Assembly: GCA_003171235.1 (NCBI GenBank)
Contig: PMYM01000198.1
Coordinates: 1-12,762 of the forward strand
DNA from: Phycisphaerales bacterium
Lineage (GTDB): Bacteria > Planctomycetota > Phycisphaerae > SM23-33
Length of the DNA: 12,762 nt
Reading direction: 5' to 3'
Shown: one piece after another, positions 10,548 to 12,762 of the stretch
Layout: each line of letters opens with the position of its first letter
How positions within the stretch are numbered: position 1 is the first letter of the stretch
The notes under the pieces: model-generated
Told to the model about the DNA's origin: nothing
Seen by the model: only the letters and a program-made list of their open reading frames with translations
Databases searched by the model: none
Made by a program: the position numbers and the translations under genes

Positions 10548-11957
10548 GTGCCTGCCAAGTACCACATACACACGAAGGCCTGCCCCCCCCGCTTCCGGCT
10601 GCCCGGCAAGCTGGGCATCGTCGATTGGCGCGAGGACTGCGCCGGTTGCCACAACTGCGTCAAGGACGGCTGCATCTACGGCCTGCATCGCGACGAGGCC
10701 GACGCGCTGCACGGGGAACTGGGCTACCTCGACTACATCTTCCAGTGCAAGGGTTGCCTTAGCTGCGTGCAGAACTGCACCAAGGGCATCCTGACGCGCG
10801 TGGTGAACCCAGAGTACCGGCGGCTGGGCGACGCCCACTTCACGCCCGACATCATCCTGACCACCTGGTACCAGGCCCAGAGCGGTCGCATCCCTGTTTC
10901 CGGCGGCGGGTACGGCGGGCCGTTCTCCGGCGAGGGCTTCGACTCGATGTGGACCGACATGTCCGAAATCGTCCGCCCCACGCGCGACGGCATTCACGGC
11001 CGCGAGTACATCAACACCGGCGTCGAGATCGGCCGGAAGATGCGGCACCTGTCCTTCGAGGATGGCGAGCTGAGCGGCACGCCGCCGCCGCTGGTTGCGG
11101 TTCCCATGCCGGTCGTTTTTGACATTCTGCCGGAGCGATGGAATCACGCTCCGGTCGTCAAGGCCGCCGCTCAGGCCGCCCAGGAAATGGGGCTGATGGC
11201 GGTCATGAACGCGGCGCAGATACCGGCCGATATCGGCGTACCCCCCCAGCGGCTTGTGCCGCTGCTGAGCGAGCCGTGCGTGCCGCAATCCCTCAGTTCC
11301 GCCCCGTTGGTCATGCTGCACGACAGCGACCAGGTGCAGACCGCCCTCTCGTCGCTGAAGGCGCAGAACGCCCAGCGCATCGTGGCCGTGCGCGTGACGG
11401 CGTCGCCGCGGTCCAAAGATCGCGCCCGCGAGCTTGTGGGCATGGGCGTCGAGGCCATTCACCTGGCGTTCGACATGCACGGCCGCGAGCCTGGCGCCGC
11501 CGATGGGCGGCACATGCGCGACGTCCTGCGGGACGTTCACTGCGACCTCGTTCGCGGCGGCGTGCGCGACCAGGTGACGCTGCTTGCCTCCGGCGGAATC
11601 GCCCTGGCCGAGCACGTCGCCAAGGCCATCATCTGCGGAGCGGACCTGGTGGCCATCGACGTTCCGCTTGTGCTGGCGATGGAATGCCGCCTGTGCCTTG
11701 ACTGCGATCGTGGCCTGGCGTGTCCGGTGGGCTTGGCGCAGATCGAACCCGATTTCGCCAAGCGCCGCATCGTCAACCTGCTGGGCGCCTGGCACCAGCA
11801 ACTCATCGAGATGCTTGGCGCCATGGGCATCCGCGAAGTGCGCCGCCTGCGCGGCGAGACGGGGCGTTGCATGTTCTTTGAAGACCTTGAGCGCGACACG
11901 TTCGGCCGCATGTTCGGCAAGCGCAAGGCTCAAGCAGCCGGAGGGCCGAACTCATGA
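10548..11957 (+). CDS. Ferredoxin-fused glutamate-synthase-like protein lacking the TGEGG signature
   Basis: This 469-residue protein begins with two 4Fe-4S motifs (Cys31, 34, 37, 42 and Cys67, 70, 73, 77). It continues with a GltS-type barrel: a distinctive GGGYGGPFSGEGFDSMWTDM block, VRPTRDGIHGREYI, and a C-terminal half with VTLLASGGIALAEHVAKAI, ICGADLVAI, and a third Cys cluster at 380, 383, 386 and 392 (CRLCLDCDRGLAC). The last segment, AWHQQLIEMLGAMGIREV, matches the end of GltS FMN domains. The middle, where GltS has MSFG and TGEGG for FMN and glutamate, reads VAVPMPVVFD with no such motif, so it may be a degenerate or altered barrel. No glutaminase domain is present. The GTG start has AAGGTGG about 7 bases upstream, inside the end of metF. 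The role is inferred to be Fe-S/flavin electron transfer in a complex with its neighbours. Confidence 0.8.
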   Translation: MPAKYHIHTKACPPRFRLPGKLGIVDWREDCAGCHNCVKDGCIYGLHRDEADALHGELGYLDYIFQCKGCLSCVQNCTKGILTRVVNPEYRRLGDAHFTPDIILTTWYQAQSGRIPVSGGGYGGPFSGEGFDSMWTDMSEIVRPTRDGIHGREYINTGVEIGRKMRHLSFEDGELSGTPPPLVAVPMPVVFDILPERWNHAPVVKAAAQAAQEMGLMAVMNAAQIPADIGVPPQRLVPLLSEPCVPQSLSSAPLVMLHDSDQVQTALSSLKAQNAQRIVAVRVTASPRSKDRARELVGMGVEAIHLAFDMHGREPGAADGRHMRDVLRDVHCDLVRGGVRDQVTLLASGGIALAEHVAKAIICGADLVAIDVPLVLAMECRLCLDCDRGLACPVGLAQIEPDFAKRRIVNLLGAWHQQLIEMLGAMGIREVRRLRGETGRCMFFEDLERDTFGRMFGKRKAQAAGGPNS

Positions 11958-12762
11958 CCAGCTCGACCTTCAGCCCGCAGTCGGCGGATGACTTCGCCGC
12001 CCAGCCGGAGTTCGCGCAGGTGGCCCGCGAGGTTCGCCCGACGCCGCCGCGATACCGCAATGAGATCGGCAAGTACAGCATCCGCCGCGACTCCAACTGC
12101 GTCTCCTGCGGCAAGTGCGTCGAGCTTTGCCCGCATGGCGTGCACGTCCGGCCCGGCGGCTACCGGCAAGTCATTCGCCCATTCGATTACCGCTGTGTCG
12201 GCCCGTCGTGCCAGAAGAGCGGCCACTGCTGCATCGCCGCCTGCCCGCGGCAGTCGCTGTCGATGAGCGACAACCCGGTCTTTGCCACGCTGGGCGATTA
12301 CCGCTGGACCGGCGACCTCATTGCCAGCAACTGGATGATGGCCGAGACCGGCCATTCTCCGCCGGCGCATCTTGAGAGCGAGATCGGCGATTCCGGCGGC
12401 GGGTTCGACAAGTTGCGCTTCCGCTTTCCTTCCCAGCCGCCCGCGGGCCTGCGGCGCGAGGACATCTCAACCCGGGTGCTGCTGAACCGCCGCAACGACG
12501 ACCGGCCCAGGGTGACGATTGACGTGCCCTGGTATGGCGGCGGCATGTCGTTTGGCTCGACGAACATTCGCGTGCTGCTGGCTAAGGTTCGCGCGGCCAA
12601 GGCATGGAACAGCTTTAGCTGCACCGGCGAAGGCGGCTACCCCGAGCGCTTCATCCCTTACGCTGACCACATGATCACCCAGGTGGCGACGGGCCTCTTC
12701 GGCGTTCGCGAGGAGACCATCAAGGGCGCCCCGATCGTGGAGTTCAAGTACGCCCAGGGCGC
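11954..12762 (+). CDS. Ferredoxin-fused glutamate synthase FMN-domain protein (5' part)
   Basis: The frame is open from the ATG at 11954 to the window end, giving 269 codons plus two bases. It overlaps the preceding stop as ATGA, which implies translational coupling. The N-terminus carries a 4Fe-4S motif at Cys49, 52, 55, 59 (CVSCGKCVELCP) and a second cysteine group at 81, 86, 92/93 and 97. The glutamate-synthase FMN domain starts around residues 140-190, with GGGMSFGS at 195-202 and CTGEGGYPERF at 223-233, followed by QVATGLFGV and KYAQGA. These are the FMN/substrate loops that the preceding protein lacks. No N-terminal glutaminase domain is present. It may be an archaeal-type ferredoxin GltS, or a subunit of a complex with the upstream proteins. 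The C-terminal half of the barrel lies beyond the edge. Confidence 0.85.
   Translation, partial: MTSSTFSPQSADDFAAQPEFAQVAREVRPTPPRYRNEIGKYSIRRDSNCVSCGKCVELCPHGVHVRPGGYRQVIRPFDYRCVGPSCQKSGHCCIAACPRQSLSMSDNPVFATLGDYRWTGDLIASNWMMAETGHSPPAHLESEIGDSGGGFDKLRFRFPSQPPAGLRREDISTRVLLNRRNDDRPRVTIDVPWYGGGMSFGSTNIRVLLAKVRAAKAWNSFSCTGEGGYPERFIPYADHMITQVATGLFGVREETIKGAPIVEFKYAQG

Noticed and set aside
10515..11933. 472-residue minus-strand frame opposite the GltS-like gene
   Set aside because: It is rich in His, Ala and Asp with no family motif. The plus strand has complete Fe-S and GltS motifs and coupled starts.

Overview
The window is GC-rich. It looks like a chromosomal segment from a planctomycete-type bacterium, plausibly a Phycisphaerae-like anaerobe; this is an inference from gene content and repeat style, not a taxonomic result. 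The clues are an ECF sigma factor paired with a giant FecR/VIT/VWA membrane protein, many short palindromic intergenic repeats (GCCGGGGGT, GGGCATCTTGCCC and GGCCGTCTCGGCC motifs), and a folate C1 / iron-sulfur cluster of the sort found in anaerobes.

Layout. (1) 1-478, minus strand: the thiamin sulfur-carrier gene thiS followed by the 5' part of thiG, which runs off the left edge. A 7-bp tandem repeat lies between them. (2) 479-1934: about 1.45 kb without a convincing gene, full of repeats. It holds three copies of a roughly 150-160 bp element in both orientations, two 65-bp tandem units, a 118-bp inverted element whose inner palindromes are swapped between arms, and a 41-nt hairpin. (3) 1935-8489, minus strand: a two-gene operon of an ECF sigma factor (GTG start) and, 3 nt downstream, a 1981-residue membrane-anchored protein with FecR, VIT, VWA-like and TPR-like regions. 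The large gene carries in-frame insertions of palindromic repeat DNA and an inverted duplication of its own FecR motif. (4) 8490-9136: a divergent intergenic region with three hairpins near the sigma gene and a pair of GTATCA direct repeats nearer the right-hand operon. (5) 9137-12762, plus strand: a compact operon of an MvhD-like iron-sulfur subunit, a short MetF-type methylenetetrahydrofolate reductase, and two different ferredoxin/glutamate-synthase-like proteins. The second of these overlaps the first by ATGA and runs off the right edge.

How the genes may work together. In the left operon the sigma factor is probably controlled by the cytoplasmic N-terminus of the giant protein, whose bulk lies outside the membrane, as in FecR-type trans-envelope signalling. 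In the right operon, MvhD is known as the electron-entry subunit of heterodisulfide-reductase complexes, and MetF is known to join MetV-HdrABC-MvhD in acetogens. Here neither MetV nor HdrABC is seen. Their places next to MvhD and MetF are taken by two Fe-S/GltS-barrel proteins without a glutaminase domain at their N-termini. The most interesting reading is a methylenetetrahydrofolate reductase complex in which a GltS-like flavin/Fe-S module handles electrons, possibly in a Wood-Ljungdahl methyl branch. This is an inference and depends on genes beyond the right edge.
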